Assembly (NCBI RefSeq): GCF_018729255.1
Contig: NZ_CP076060.1
Location: forward strand, 1,240,001 to 1,304,000
Direction of reading: 5' to 3'
Origin: Cupriavidus sp. EM10
GTDB taxonomy: Bacteria; Pseudomonadota; Gammaproteobacteria; Burkholderiales; Burkholderiaceae
Length of the DNA: 64,000 nucleotides
The translations under genes and the position numbers were made by a program. Numbering within the stretch: position 1 is the first letter of the stretch; every line of letters begins with the position of its first letter. The notes under the pieces were generated by a model, which saw nothing but the letters and a program-made list of their open reading frames with translations, did not search any database and was not told the DNA's origin. Positions 27,695 through 36,411 of this stretch are shown here, piece after piece.

Positions 27695-29374
27695 TTACAT
27701 GCCCACGTAGTTCGGGCCGCCGCCACCTTCCGGCGTCACCCACACGATGTTCTGCGTCGGGTCCTTGATGTCGCAGGTCTTGCAGTGCACGCAGTTCTGC
27801 GCATTGATCTGCAGGCGTTCCTTGCCATCGTCGTTCTGCACGAATTCGTACACGCCGGCCGGGCAGTAGCGCGACTCGGGGCCGGCAAACTTCTCCCAGT
27901 TGACGTTCACCGGCACGCTGGCGTCCTTGAGCGTCAGGTGGGCCGGCTGGTTCTCTTCGTGGTTGGTGTTGCTGATGAACACCGACGAGAGACGGTCGAA
28001 CGTGAGCTTGCCGTCCGGCTTCGGATACTCGATCTTCTGGCACTCGGCGGCCGGCTTCAGGTACACGTGGTCCGGCTTGGTGCGGTGGATGGTCCAGGGC
28101 GGGTTGCGGATGCCCAGCTTCGGCAGCAGCCACTGCTCGATGCCGGTCATCAGCGTGGCCGTGGTGCGGCCCTTCTTGAACCATTGCTTGAAGTTCTTGG
28201 CCTGCAGCAGTTCCTTGTGCAGCCAGCTCTGTTCGAACGCGGCGGGGTAGGCGGTCAGCTCGTCGTGCTGGCGGCCGGCCTGCAGCGCGTCGTACGCGGC
28301 TTCGGCGGCCATCATGCCGGTCTTGATCGCGGCGTGGCTGCCCTTGATGCGCGACGCGTTGAGATAGCCGGCATCGCAGCCTACCAGCGCGCCGCCCGGG
28401 AACACGGTCTTCGGCAGCGACAGCAGGCCGCCGGCCGTGATGGCGCGTGCGCCGTAGCCAATGCGCTTGCCGCCCTCGAAATACTGGCGGATTTCCGGAT
28501 GGGTCTTGAAACGCTGGAATTCCTCGAACGGCGACAGCCAGGGGTTGGTGTAGTCCAGGCCCACCACGAAGCCGACGGCAACCTTGCCGTCTTCCATGTG
28601 GTACAGGAACGAACCGCCGTAGGTGGCCGGGTCCAGCGGCCAGCCGGCCGTGTGCACCACCAGGCCGGGCTTGTGCTTGGCCGGGTCGATTTCCCACAGT
28701 TCCTTCAGGCCGATGCCGTAGCTCTGCGGGTCCTTGCCGGCGTCGAGCTTGTACTTCGCGATGATCTGCTTGCCCAGGTGGCCGCGGGCCCCTTCGGCAA
28801 AGATCGTGTACTTGGCATGCAGTTCCATGCCGAGCTGGAAGTTCTCGGTGGGCTCGCCTTCCTTGTTGATGCCCATGTTTCCGGTGGCCACGCCTTTGAC
28901 CGAACCGTCGTCGTTGTAGAGCACCTCGGCGGCCGGGAAGCCCGGGAAGATTTCCACGCCCAGCGCCTCGGCCTGCTGGCCCAGCCAGCGCACGAAGTTC
29001 GACAGGCTGACGATGTAGTTGCCTTCGTTGTGGAAACATTCGGGCAGCAGCGGGGCGCCCTTGGAGCCGGACTCATCCAGGAACAGGAACTTGTCCTCGG
29101 TGACGGGCTGGTTCAGCGGTGCGCCCAGTTCCTTCCAGTTCGGGATCAGCTCGTTCAGCGCGATCGGGTCCATGATGGCGCCCGACAGGATATGCGCGCC
29201 GGGCTCGGAGCCCTTTTCCAGCACGCACACGTTGACGTCGCCGCCTTTTTCCGCGGCAAGCTGCTTCAGGCGGATGGCGGTGGCCAGGCCGGCGGGACCG
29301 CCGCCGACGATGACCACGTCGTATTCCATGGCTTCGCGCGGGCCGAACTGCTCGACGAGCTGTTGCTGATCCAT
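27695..29374 (-). CDS. etfD: Electron transfer flavoprotein-ubiquinone oxidoreductase
   Basis: Membrane-associated flavo-iron-sulfur enzyme of 559 residues that passes electrons from reduced ETF (acyl-CoA dehydrogenases) to ubiquinone. The FAD motif DVVIVGGGPAGLATAIRL is at the N-terminus; SGAIMDPIALNELIP, FAEGARGHLGKQ and HTAGWPLDPATYGGSFLYHM are family blocks. The 4Fe-4S cysteines lie in YCPAGVYEF and NCVHCKTCDIKDP near the C-terminus. Length is that of the family. A palindrome in the divergent region upstream may be a fatty-acid-regulon operator. Confidence 0.96.
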   Translation of the reverse strand: MDQQQLVEQFGPREAMEYDVVIVGGGPAGLATAIRLKQLAAEKGGDVNVCVLEKGSEPGAHILSGAIMDPIALNELIPNWKELGAPLNQPVTEDKFLFLDESGSKGAPLLPECFHNEGNYIVSLSNFVRWLGQQAEALGVEIFPGFPAAEVLYNDDGSVKGVATGNMGINKEGEPTENFQLGMELHAKYTIFAEGARGHLGKQIIAKYKLDAGKDPQSYGIGLKELWEIDPAKHKPGLVVHTAGWPLDPATYGGSFLYHMEDGKVAVGFVVGLDYTNPWLSPFEEFQRFKTHPEIRQYFEGGKRIGYGARAITAGGLLSLPKTVFPGGALVGCDAGYLNASRIKGSHAAIKTGMMAAEAAYDALQAGRQHDELTAYPAAFEQSWLHKELLQAKNFKQWFKKGRTTATLMTGIEQWLLPKLGIRNPPWTIHRTKPDHVYLKPAAECQKIEYPKPDGKLTFDRLSSVFISNTNHEENQPAHLTLKDASVPVNVNWEKFAGPESRYCPAGVYEFVQNDDGKERLQINAQNCVHCKTCDIKDPTQNIVWVTPEGGGGPNYVGM

Positions 29375-29804
29375 TGTCTCTAACCCTCAGTTTCTTCTGG
29401 GCGGCAATACTGCCGCATGGTTGCAGCCCTCTCCAGGCGTGCGGATTGTGGGATGCGTAATCGTGGCTCTGCGGAACCGGGGACCGTGCGGGGGGCGAGG
29501 CGGGTTCGACGTGTGGCGGCACGCGCGTGCCCGGTGCGGGCGCGGCGCGGCATGCGCGCTGACCAGGCGGCGGCTGGTTGCCGGGCCGGATCTAGGCGTT
29601 TTTCCTCTTTCCCTTTGGGGACCAAGTTCTTAGAATCTTCGGCATTGTCCGGGACTCGACACCCTCAGGCAAGACATTTTTTGAACGACCGTTCTTTTTT
29701 TTGATAAGCTGCGGCCGCCTGGCGGCAGGCGCTCTCCCGGGCGCCCGCCATGCGGAACAGCGGGCCGTGCCGGGCGGCGCGGTTGCTCCCACACCGAGGT
29801 AACT
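29375..29804. other. Divergent control region between etfD and the SDR/TRAP cluster
   Basis: A 430-base spacer with no convincing gene. The left two thirds are G/C rich; the part from about 29670 to 29710 is A/T rich and holds the palindrome described separately plus a TTGATAAG stretch that could be part of a rightward promoter. GAGGTAAC directly before 29805 is the ribosome site of the SDR gene. Confidence 0.5.
29683..29694. promoter_or_regulatory. TetR-type operator candidate in the etfD/SDR divergent region
   Basis: Palindrome GAACGACCGTTC (GAACG-AC-CGTTC) embedded between T-rich flanks, with the ACG-N2-CGT centre common among TetR-family sites. From memory, a TetR regulator of fatty-acid degradation genes in betaproteobacteria (FadP) uses a similar site; that link is not verified here, but the neighbouring etfD is a beta-oxidation partner gene. 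Confidence 0.45.
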
Positions 29805-30590
29805 ATGGGTTTGTCGATCAATCTGGAAGGCAAGGTCGCGCTGGTGACCGGTGCGTCGAGCGGGCTGGGCACGCGTTTCGCCAACGTACTGTCGGCCGCG
29901 GGCGCCAAGGTGATACTGGCTTCGCGCCGCGTGGAGCGGCTCAAGGAACTGCGCGCGTCGATCGAGGCCGACGGCGGCAGTGCGCATGTGGTGCGGCTGG
30001 ACGTGACCGACCCCGACAGCATCCGCGCCGCCGTGGCGCATGCCGAAACCGAGGCCGGGTCCATCGATATCCTGGTGAACAACTCGGGCGTGTCCACCAC
30101 GCAGAAGCTCACCGACGTCACGGCCGACGACTTCGATTTCGTCTTCGATACCAACACGCGCGGTGCGTTCTTCGTGGCCCAGGAAGTGGCCAAGCGCATG
30201 ATTGCGCGGGCCAAGGGCGCCGAGAAAATGGGCAATCCGCTGCCGCAGGCGCGCATTGTCAATATTGCGTCGGTGGCCGGTCTCAAGGTACTGTCGCAGA
30301 TTGGTGTCTACTGCATGAGCAAGGCCGCCGTGGTCCACATGACCAAGGCCATGGCCCTGGAGTGGGCGCGTCACGGCATCAACGTGAACGCGATCTGCCC
30401 CGGTTATATCGACACCGAAATCAACCACCACCACTGGGATACCGACGCGGGGCAGAAGCTGATCCAGATGCTGCCGCGCAAGCGCCTGGGCCAACCCGAA
30501 GACCTCGATGGCCTCTTGCTGCTGCTGGCGTCCGATGCATCGCGCTTTATCAACGGCGCGGTGGTCACTGCCGACGATGGCATGGTCTGA
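29805..30590 (+). CDS. Short-chain dehydrogenase/reductase
   Basis: NAD(P)-dependent SDR of 261 residues. Cofactor motif TGASSGLG near residue 16, LVNNSG, the catalytic serine in NIASVAGL and YxxxK in GVYCMSKAAV, then NAICPGYIDTEIN and the C-terminal FINGAVVTADDGM. It looks like a 3-oxoacyl or 3-hydroxyacyl reductase of the FabG-like group, substrate unknown. It is the first gene of a rightward cluster with a TRAP transporter and a thioesterase, which suggests a role in catabolism of an imported organic acid. Confidence 0.9.
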   Translation: MGLSINLEGKVALVTGASSGLGTRFANVLSAAGAKVILASRRVERLKELRASIEADGGSAHVVRLDVTDPDSIRAAVAHAETEAGSIDILVNNSGVSTTQKLTDVTADDFDFVFDTNTRGAFFVAQEVAKRMIARAKGAEKMGNPLPQARIVNIASVAGLKVLSQIGVYCMSKAAVVHMTKAMALEWARHGINVNAICPGYIDTEINHHHWDTDAGQKLIQMLPRKRLGQPEDLDGLLLLLASDASRFINGAVVTADDGMV

Positions 30591-30698
30591 CCGCTGACCC
30601 TTCGGGGGAGGGGACGGGCCGAGAAGAACAAGCAACAGGAGAAACGCCCCGGACGGCCGTCTGGCCAGGGGCGGCCCGGAACCGGAGGCCGGGTTTTG

Positions 30699-31304
30699 AT
30701 GGCTCAAGAAGAACAGGCACGGCGCGACGCCGGGCCGCAGCACGTCGTCGATTCGGTGATCATTCCCGAAGCCGCCGACGAGGCGCGCGACAGCGAATTC
30801 CGCATTTCACCGCGTATCGAGGACTGGATTGGCGTCATTGTGATGCTGCTGCTGGTGGGCATCACGTTCGCCAACGTGGTGGTCCGCTATTTCACCGACG
30901 AATCGTTCGCCTGGACCGAGGAATTCTCGGTCTTCCTGATGATCGTGCTGGCCCTGGTGGCCGGCAGCGCCGCCGTGGCGCGCGACCGCAATATCCGCAT
31001 CGAGTTTTTCTTCGAGCGGGGCAGCGCGGCGCGGCAGAAGCGGCTGGCCATCCTGTCGGCCCTGGCCGTGGCGGTGATGTTCCTGGCGCTGGCGGTGCTG
31101 GGCGCGCGGATCACCTGGGACGAATACACGTTCGGCGAGACCTCGCCGGGTATTGGCGTGCCCAGCTGGTGGTATTCGATCTGGCTGCCGGTGCTGTCCG
31201 CGGGCATTGCGCTGCGGGCGCTGGCCCTGGCGCTGCGCAATCTCCGCGCGCTGAAGGCGCTGCAGGCGGGCAAGCACGAGCAGGGTGGAGGCCAGCCGCA
31301 ATGA
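30699..31304 (+). CDS. TRAP transporter small permease (DctQ family)
   Basis: Inner-membrane subunit of 201 residues with four hydrophobic segments: WIGVIVMLLLVGITFANVVV, EFSVFLMIVLALVAGSAAVA, ILSALAVAVMFLALAVLG and YSIWLPVLSAGIALRALAL. The signatures AWTEEFSVFLMI and ARDRNIRIEFF are typical of DctQ. The cytoplasmic N-terminus of about 45 residues is longer than usual. Its stop overlaps the DctM start (ATGA), so both permease subunits are co-translated. Confidence 0.92.
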   Translation: MAQEEQARRDAGPQHVVDSVIIPEAADEARDSEFRISPRIEDWIGVIVMLLLVGITFANVVVRYFTDESFAWTEEFSVFLMIVLALVAGSAAVARDRNIRIEFFFERGSAARQKRLAILSALAVAVMFLALAVLGARITWDEYTFGETSPGIGVPSWWYSIWLPVLSAGIALRALALALRNLRALKALQAGKHEQGGGQPQ

Positions 31305-32605
31305 CACTGGTCGCCATCATTCTCTTCGTGGTGTTCATCGGGCTGATGATGCTGGGCGTGCCGATCGGCGTATCGCTCGGTCTGGGCGGCCTGGTGGCCA
31401 TCGGCCTGTCGAACCTCGACACCCAGATGTTCGGCCTGCTGGCCGTGCCGCAGAACTTCTACGCCGGGCTGGCGAAGTATCCGCTGCTGGCGATTCCGAT
31501 GTTCGTGCTGGTCGGGTCGATCTTCGACCGCTCCGGCGTGGCGCAGCGGCTGGTGACGTTTGCCATCGCCATCGTCGGACGCGGGCCGGGCATGCTGCCG
31601 CTGGTGGCCATCCTGGTGGCGATGTTCCTGGGCGGCATCTCGGGCTCCGGCCCCGCCAACGCGGCGGCCGTGGGCGGCGTGATGATCGCTGCAATGTCGC
31701 GGGCCGGCTATCCGGGGTCGTACAGCGCCGCCGTGGTGGGCGCCGCGGCGGCCACGGACATCCTGATCCCGCCGTCGGTGGCGTTCATCATCTACAGCGT
31801 GCTGGTGCCGGGCGCATCGGTGCCGGCCCTGTTCGCGGCCGGCATGATCCCGGGCATCCTGGCCGGCGTGGCGCTGATCGTGCCGGCCGTGTGGCTGGCG
31901 CGCAAGCACAACATGGGGCATATCGAGGCCGCCACGCCGCGCCCGCCGTTCTGGAAGAGCCTGCGCGAAGCGGCGTGGGGCCTGGTGGCGCCGTTCCTGA
32001 TCCTGGGCGGCATGCGCGCGGGCTGGTTCACGCCGACCGAGGCCGCCGTGGTGGCCGTGGTCTATGGCCTGTTCGTCGGCATGGTGATCTACCGCAGCAT
32101 CGGCCTGCGCGACCTGTTCACGATCTTCCAGGAGGCGGCCGAGACGTCGGCGGTGATTCTGCTGGTGGTGGCGCTGGCCGGCATCTTTGCCTACGCGCTT
32201 TCCACGCTCGGCGTGATCGATCCGCTGGCCAATGCCATCGCGCATTCGGGCCTGGGCGAATACGGCGTGCTGGCGCTGATCGTGCTGCTGCTGATGACGG
32301 TGGGCATGTTCCTGGACGGCATCTCGATCTTCCTGATCTTCGTGCCGCTGCTGCTGCCCATCGCCAACGCCTTCCACTGGAACCCGGTCTGGTTTGGCGT
32401 GGTGCTGACGCTCAAGGTGGCGCTGGGCCAGTTCACGCCGCCGCTGGCCGTGAACCTGATGGTGTCGTGCCGTATCGCCCGCGTGCGCATGGAAGAAACC
32501 GTGCCCTGGGTGATCTGGATGCTGCTGGCGATGTTCATCGCCATGCTGATGGTGCTGGCCTATCCGCCGCTGGCCACCTGGCTGCCCGACTACCTGGGCT
32601 ACTGA
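31301..32605 (+). CDS. TRAP transporter large permease (DctM family)
   Basis: Main translocation subunit of 434 residues with about twelve hydrophobic segments. Family motifs: LMMLGVPIGVSLGLGGL, YPLLAIPMFVLVGSIFDRSG, FLGGISGSGPANAAAVGGVM, ATDILIPPSVAFIIYSVL, WFTPTEAAVVAVVYGLFVG and GMFLDGISIFLIFVPLLLP. TRAP systems import organic acids, including C4-dicarboxylates, keto acids and aromatic acids, using an ion gradient. It sits between DctQ and DctP genes, so the transporter is complete. Confidence 0.95.
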   Translation: MTLVAIILFVVFIGLMMLGVPIGVSLGLGGLVAIGLSNLDTQMFGLLAVPQNFYAGLAKYPLLAIPMFVLVGSIFDRSGVAQRLVTFAIAIVGRGPGMLPLVAILVAMFLGGISGSGPANAAAVGGVMIAAMSRAGYPGSYSAAVVGAAAATDILIPPSVAFIIYSVLVPGASVPALFAAGMIPGILAGVALIVPAVWLARKHNMGHIEAATPRPPFWKSLREAAWGLVAPFLILGGMRAGWFTPTEAAVVAVVYGLFVGMVIYRSIGLRDLFTIFQEAAETSAVILLVVALAGIFAYALSTLGVIDPLANAIAHSGLGEYGVLALIVLLLMTVGMFLDGISIFLIFVPLLLPIANAFHWNPVWFGVVLTLKVALGQFTPPLAVNLMVSCRIARVRMEETVPWVIWMLLAMFIAMLMVLAYPPLATWLPDYLGY

Positions 32606-32644
32606 TTTGCCATGAACGAAAAGATGAAAAGAGGAGATTCCCGA

Positions 32645-33673
32645 ATGAAACGCCGTGCCCTGATGCTGTCCGTTGCCGCCTCGATCGCCGCCGCTGCCTT
32701 TACCGCGCCGGCGGCGATCGCCCAGACCTACAAGTCCGAATACAAGATGTCGCTGGTGCTGGGCCCCGCCTTCCCGTGGGGCAAGGGCGGCGAGATCTGG
32801 GCTGACCTGGTGCGCCAGCGGACCAATGGCCGCATCAACATCAAGCTGTACCCGGGCACGTCGCTGGTGGCTGGCGACCAGACGCGCGAGTTCTCGGCGA
32901 TCCGCCAGGGCGTGATCGACATGGCGGTGGGCTCCACCATCAACTGGTCGCCGCAGGTCAAGGAACTGAACCTGTTCTCGCTGCCGTTCCTGATGCCCGA
33001 CTACAAGGCGCTGGACGCGCTGACGCAGGGCGAAGTCGGCAAGTCGATCTTCTCGACGCTGGAAAAGGCCGGCGTGGTGCCGCTGGCCTGGGGCGAGAAC
33101 GGTTTCCGCGAGGTGTCGAACTCCAAGCACGAGATCCGCAAGCCCGAAGACCTGAAGGGCCTGAAGCTGCGCGTGGTGGGTTCGCCGCTGTACATCGAAA
33201 CGTTCAACGCGCTGGGCGCCAACCCGACGCAGATGAGCTGGGCCGATGCGCAGCCAGCCATGGCCTCGGGCGCCGTGGACGGCCAGGAAAATCCGCAGAG
33301 CGTGTTCGCCGCCGCCAAGCTGTACACGGTGGGCCAGAAGTACGTGACGACCTGGGGCTATGTGGCCGATCCGCTGATCTTCGTGGTGAACAAGCAGATC
33401 TGGGAAAGCTGGACCCCGGCCGACCGCGAGATCGTCAAGCAGGCCGCCATCGACGCCGGCAAGCAGGAAATCGCGCTGGCCCGCAAGGGCCTGGTGGAGG
33501 CGGGCGCGCCGGCCTGGAAGGACATGGAGCAGCACGGCGTGAAGGTGGTCTCGCTGTCGCCGGCCGAGCACGACGCGTTCAAGAAGGCCACGGCCAAGGT
33601 CTACGACAAGTGGAAGAAGCAGATCGGCGCCGACCTGGTGACCAAGGCCGAAGCCTCGATCGCCAAGCGCTGA
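32645..33673 (+). CDS. TRAP transporter periplasmic solute-binding protein (DctP family)
   Basis: Secreted protein of 342 residues. Signal peptide MKRRALMLSVAASIAAAAF to about AIAQ, then a DctP fold: TNGRINIKLYPGTSLVAGDQ, GVIDMAVGSTINWSPQ, FREVSNSKHEIRKPEDLKGL and LRVVGSPLYIETFNALGANP, the region with the arginine that binds the ligand carboxylate, and later MASGAVDGQENPQSVFA. The ligand is probably a carboxylate but its identity is not readable. GAGGAG lies nine bases before the ATG at 32645; an earlier ATG at 32612 lacks a comparable site. Confidence 0.95.
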   Translation: MKRRALMLSVAASIAAAAFTAPAAIAQTYKSEYKMSLVLGPAFPWGKGGEIWADLVRQRTNGRINIKLYPGTSLVAGDQTREFSAIRQGVIDMAVGSTINWSPQVKELNLFSLPFLMPDYKALDALTQGEVGKSIFSTLEKAGVVPLAWGENGFREVSNSKHEIRKPEDLKGLKLRVVGSPLYIETFNALGANPTQMSWADAQPAMASGAVDGQENPQSVFAAAKLYTVGQKYVTTWGYVADPLIFVVNKQIWESWTPADREIVKQAAIDAGKQEIALARKGLVEAGAPAWKDMEQHGVKVVSLSPAEHDAFKKATAKVYDKWKKQIGADLVTKAEASIAKR

Positions 33674-33680
33674 ACTGCCG

Positions 33681-34082
33681 ATGAAACACGTCTTCACCTG
33701 CGTGATGCCGATCCGGTGGGGTGACATGGACGCCATGGGCCATGTCAACAACACCGTCTACTTTCGCTACCTGGAGCAGGCACGGATCGAGTGGTTCGAG
33801 TCGATCGGCCGCAATGGCCGGGACGGCAACGGCCACGGGCCCGTGCTGATCAACGCCCACATGACGTTCCTGAAGCAGCTGCGCTACCCCGGCGATATTG
33901 AATGCCGGGTGTACGCGGGCCAGCTTGGCCGATCGAGCTTTGAGACAAAGATCGAAATCCGGCGTACCGACCTGCCCGACGTGGTCTGGGCGGAAGGCGG
34001 GGCCAAGGTGGTGTGGTGCGACTACGCGGTGGAGAAGAGCGTGCCGGTGCCGGCGGAGATCCGGATGCTGATTGCCGAGTAA
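33681..34082 (+). CDS. Acyl-CoA thioesterase, 4HBT/YbgC hotdog family
   Basis: Cytoplasmic hotdog-fold enzyme of 133 residues. The motif WGDMDAMGHVNNTVYFRYLE, with the catalytic aspartate and the family GHVNN sequence, lies at 13-32, followed by INAHMTFLKQLRYPGDI. The family hydrolyses acyl-CoA or 4-hydroxybenzoyl-CoA thioesters. It begins 7 bases after the TRAP binding-protein gene, so it is part of the same transcription unit and may act on a CoA ester from the imported acid. Confidence 0.9.
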   Translation: MKHVFTCVMPIRWGDMDAMGHVNNTVYFRYLEQARIEWFESIGRNGRDGNGHGPVLINAHMTFLKQLRYPGDIECRVYAGQLGRSSFETKIEIRRTDLPDVVWAEGGAKVVWCDYAVEKSVPVPAEIRMLIAE

Positions 34083-34168
34083 CGACAGGCGCAAGCAAGG
34101 CTGCCGGTTGTTTGACAGCCAACGCCGCGAGTCACGCCCAAGTGGCGTCAGAGGGTAGTGTCCTGGCT

Positions 34169-34200
34169 CTCTCTCCCCTCATGGCCTCATGGGGAGAGAG
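34169..34200. repeat. Inverted repeat between convergent thioesterase and LuxR genes
   Basis: Arms CTCTCTCCCC (34169-34178) and GGGGAGAGAG (34191-34200) around a loop containing CATG-GCCT-CATG, followed by more GGGAGAGAG. It lies between convergent stop codons. Composition resembles the REP-like units after yihY, so it may be a dispersed repeat as well as a transcription stop. Confidence 0.55.
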
Positions 34201-34258
34201 TGGGAGAGAGAGGTGGTACAGCAGGGAACCACCTGGAGCGGAGCCTTCGGAGCACCCC

Positions 34259-34804
34259 TCAGTGGTTCACCAGCCGCTGGACCAGGTCCACGGCCGTGTG
34301 GGCCCCGTACTTCTTCATGAGCCGCGCCCGGTAGATATCCACGGTGCGCGGGCTGATCGCCAGCAGCTTGCCGATCTGCTTGCTGGTCTTGCCTTCCACC
34401 AGCTGTGCGGCGATGTCGCGTTCCCGGGCAGTCAGTTCGGCCGTGACCGGCCGCTTCTGCGACAGATCCTCGAACGTCCAGATGCCCGCGCCCAGCGGAT
34501 CGGTACGGTCCAGCGCCCGGCCAGTGACATGGCACCAGAACAGCTCGCCGCTGGCGCGCTTCATGATCCGTTCGTCCGAATACAACCCCTTGGTGTTCAT
34601 CACCGGCACGATGCGCGCGCCGGTGCGCTCGAACTCGTCGGCGGTGGGGTAGAGCACCTGGAACGACTGGCCCATCAGGGCTTCGCGCGTGGTGCCGAAG
34701 ATCCGGCAGACCTGGTCATTGCAATCCTCGATCATCCGGGCGCGCGAAAGCACCAGGCCGACCGGCGCCAGCTGGAATGCGGTCTGGTAGTCGATGGACG
34801 GCAT
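34259..34804 (-). CDS. PAS domain LuxR-type transcriptional regulator
   Basis: Regulator of 181 residues. A PAS domain covers about 5-115 (FQLAPVGLVLSRARMIEDCN, CRIFGTTREALMGQSFQVLY, FWCHVTGRALD), so it senses a small ligand, redox state or light. The C-terminal LuxR/GerE helix-turn-helix is LTARERDIAAQLVEGKTSKQ followed by ISPRTVDIYRARLMKKY. There is no receiver domain. It is divergent from scoAB at a distance of 157 bases, so scoAB is the most likely target. This one-component PAS-LuxR layout is common in Burkholderiaceae. Confidence 0.9.
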   Translation of the reverse strand: MPSIDYQTAFQLAPVGLVLSRARMIEDCNDQVCRIFGTTREALMGQSFQVLYPTADEFERTGARIVPVMNTKGLYSDERIMKRASGELFWCHVTGRALDRTDPLGAGIWTFEDLSQKRPVTAELTARERDIAAQLVEGKTSKQIGKLLAISPRTVDIYRARLMKKYGAHTAVDLVQRLVNH

Positions 34805-34961
34805 TATCCCTTATGTACTTTTACGTAATGGCGTTCGCGGTATCCGTTGACGTATCCTTTGGGGCGTCGACGGCGGCGCCTGACCGCCGATTGTACCGTT
34901 ACAATTTCCGCGTGTGGCCAACCGGCCGCGCAAGAGCGGGACTACCGAGGAAGGAGCGAAC

Positions 34962-35660
34962 ATGAACAAGGTCTACGCCAGCGCCGCCGAGGCGCTTGCG
35001 GGCGTCGTACGCGACGGCCAGACGATCGCCGTGGGCGGTTTCGGTCTGTGCGGCATCCCCGAAGCGCTGATCGCTGCACTGCGCGACAGCGGCGCCAGGC
35101 AGCTCACCTGCATCTCCAACAACGCCGGCGTGGACGGTTTTGGCCTGGGCCAGCTGCTGGCCACCCGCCAGATCAGGAAGATGATCTCGTCGTACGTCGG
35201 CGAGAACAAGGAGTTCGAACGCCAGTACCTGGCCGGCGAACTCGAGCTCGAATTCACGCCGCAAGGCACGCTGGCCGAAAAGCTGCGCGCCGGCGGCTCG
35301 GGTATCCCGGCCTTCTTCACGAAGACCGGCGTGGGCACGATCGTCGCGGAAGGCAAGGAAACGCGCGAGTTCAACGGCGAGACCTACGTGATGGAGCAAG
35401 CGCTGGTGGCCGACGTAGCCATCGTCAAGGCCCAGAAGGCCGACAAGTCCGGCAACCTGGTGTTCCGCCGCACCGCGCGCAACTTCAACCCGGTGTGCGC
35501 CATGTCGGGCAAGATCACGGTGGCCGAGGTGGAAGAGATCGTCGAGACCGGCGAGATCGACCCGGACGACGTCCACCTGCCGGGCATCTTCGTGCACCGT
35601 ATCGTGCTGAACACGAACCCCGAGAAACGCATCGAACAGCGCACCGTGCGTGCCAAGTAA
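34962..35660 (+). CDS. scoA: 3-oxoacid CoA-transferase subunit A
   Basis: Alpha subunit, 232 residues, of a class I CoA-transferase that moves CoA from succinyl-CoA to acetoacetate or a similar 3-oxo acid. Motifs: [78 protein letters not shown] precedes the ATG. It forms an operon with subunit B 11 bases downstream and is divergent from the PAS-LuxR gene. The nearby 3-hydroxybutyrate dehydrogenase supports acetoacetate as substrate; 3-oxoadipate cannot be excluded. Confidence 0.93.
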   Translation: MNKVYASAAEALAGVVRDGQTIAVGGFGLCGIPEALIAALRDSGARQLTCISNNAGVDGFGLGQLLATRQIRKMISSYVGENKEFERQYLAGELELEFTPQGTLAEKLRAGGSGIPAFFTKTGVGTIVAEGKETREFNGETYVMEQALVADVAIVKAQKADKSGNLVFRRTARNFNPVCAMSGKITVAEVEEIVETGEIDPDDVHLPGIFVHRIVLNTNPEKRIEQRTVRAK

Positions 35661-35671
35661 GGAGACAGATC

Positions 35672-36310
35672 ATGGCATGGACACGTGATGAAATGGCCGC
35701 ACGCGCGGCCGCCGAGCTGCAGGACGGCTTCTATGTGAACCTGGGCATCGGCCTGCCGACGCTGGTGGCCAACCACGTGCCGCAGGGCATGGAAGTGTGG
35801 TTGCAGTCGGAAAACGGCCTGCTCGGCATCGGCCCGTTCCCGACCGAGGATGAAGTGGACGCCGACATGATCAACGCCGGCAAGCAGACCGTGACGACGC
35901 TGCCGGGCTCGTCGATCTTTTCGTCGGCCGATTCGTTCGCGATGATCCGCGGCGGCAAGATCAACCTGGCCATCCTGGGCGCGATGCAGGTCAGCCAGCG
36001 CGGCGACCTGGCCAACTGGATGATCCCGGGCAAGATGGTCAAGGGCATGGGCGGCGCCATGGACCTGGTGGCCGGCGTGGGCCGCGTGGTCGTGCTGATG
36101 GAACACACGGCCAAGAAGAAGGATGGCACCGAGGACGTCAAGATCCTCAAGGAATGCAATCTGCCGCTGACGGGCCTGGGCGTGGTGAACCGCATCATCA
36201 CCGACCTGGCCGTGATCGACGTGACCCCGCAAGGCCTGAAGCTGGTGGAAACGGCGCCGGGCGTGTCGCGCGAGGAAGTCCAGTCGAAGACGGAAGCCGA
36301 ACTGATCTGA
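35672..36310 (+). CDS. scoB: 3-oxoacid CoA-transferase subunit B
   Basis: Beta subunit of 212 residues. The catalytic glutamate is E47 in [15 protein letters not shown]; other family blocks are [37 protein letters not shown] and [27 protein letters not shown] precedes the ATG. It works as a complex with ScoA and is followed by a strong terminator, so the operon is just these two genes. Confidence 0.94.
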   Translation: MAWTRDEMAARAAAELQDGFYVNLGIGLPTLVANHVPQGMEVWLQSENGLLGIGPFPTEDEVDADMINAGKQTVTTLPGSSIFSSADSFAMIRGGKINLAILGAMQVSQRGDLANWMIPGKMVKGMGGAMDLVAGVGRVVVLMEHTAKKKDGTEDVKILKECNLPLTGLGVVNRIITDLAVIDVTPQGLKLVETAPGVSREEVQSKTEAELI

Positions 36311-36334
36311 TCGGATTGGATCGAGCAGGAAGCA

Positions 36335-36369
36335 AAAACCCCCGCCGGGTTCGCGCCGGCGGGGGTTTT
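36335..36369 (+). terminator. Rho-independent terminator after scoB
   Basis: Ten-base stem CCCCCGCCGG / CCGGCGGGGG flanked by AAAA and TTTT with loop GTTCGCG. The flanking A and T runs allow it to work for the leftward side too, although the convergent DUF411 gene ends 43 bases further on. Confidence 0.93.
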
Positions 36370-36411
36370 GTTTGGTACGGCGCCGGATTTGCCGGCCGGT
36401 GCGCTACGCGC

